Assembly (NCBI GenBank): GCA_021787505.1 | Contig: JAJYLU010000096.1 | Coordinates: 1-6,903, forward strand | Origin: Nitrospirota bacterium | GTDB lineage: Bacteria; Nitrospirota; Thermodesulfovibrionia; Thermodesulfovibrionales; UBA6898 | Reading direction: 5' to 3' | DNA: 6,903 nt | In this document: one piece after another, positions 6,372 through 6,903 of the stretch | Numbering within the stretch: position 1 is the stretch's first letter | How the letters are laid out: the number at the start of each line of letters is the position of its first letter | Notes under the pieces: model-generated | The model's database searches: none | What the model saw: only the letters and a program-made list of their open reading frames with translations | What the model was told of the DNA's origin: nothing | Translations under genes and position numbers: made by a program

Positions 6372-6903
<532 letters not shown>

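Overview
The window shows a GC-rich bacterial chromosome segment in two convergent blocks. Positions 1-4335 (+ strand) hold a chemotaxis adaptation cluster: the 3' part of a methyl-accepting chemoreceptor gene (mcp), then cheW, cheR, cheD and cheB. Positions 4357-6903 (- strand) read in the order aspS (3' end only), cbiQ-like and cbiO-like: the end of aspartyl-tRNA synthetase followed by the transmembrane and ATPase parts of an energy-coupling-factor (ECF) transporter that looks adapted to a transition metal. Only 21 bp separate the two blocks. No stretch over 300 bases lacks a gene, and the longest gap is the 72 bp between cheW and cheR. I see no rRNA, tRNA, CRISPR array or insertion sequence.

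The organism is a chemotactic, probably motile, bacterium. Receptor tether, CheD and gene style would fit a deltaproteobacterial or Nitrospirota-type lineage, but this is an impression and not a placement. No cheA or cheY is present; they may lie upstream of the window.

How the chemotaxis genes fit together: the receptor couples through CheW to a kinase encoded elsewhere. CheR methylates receptor glutamates. CheB, controlled by its receiver domain, removes the methyl groups. CheD probably deamidates receptor glutamines. The receptor ends in a long flexible tail closing with E-F-E-K-F, which matches the aromatic-xx-aromatic tether motif bound by CheR and CheB. The CheR here has a beta-subdomain loop of the length seen in the tether-binding E. 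coli enzyme.

How the transport genes fit together: CbiQ (EcfT) would couple ATP hydrolysis by the CbiO-like ATPase to a substrate-binding S component. No CbiM or other S component is visible. The ATPase carries an unusual C-terminal extension, a run with ten histidines in 24 residues and then a helical domain with H-x3-H-x3-H. This points to nickel, cobalt or zinc. cbiQ starts 6 bp after aspS and overlaps cbiO, so the three probably share a transcript.

Nothing here is a wholly new system. The features most worth a second look are the metal-binding tail of the ATPase, the cysteine cluster in CheD, the U9A7 slippery run and the TTGAAC repeat cluster inside cbiQ, and the self-contained tether logic of the chemotaxis cluster.
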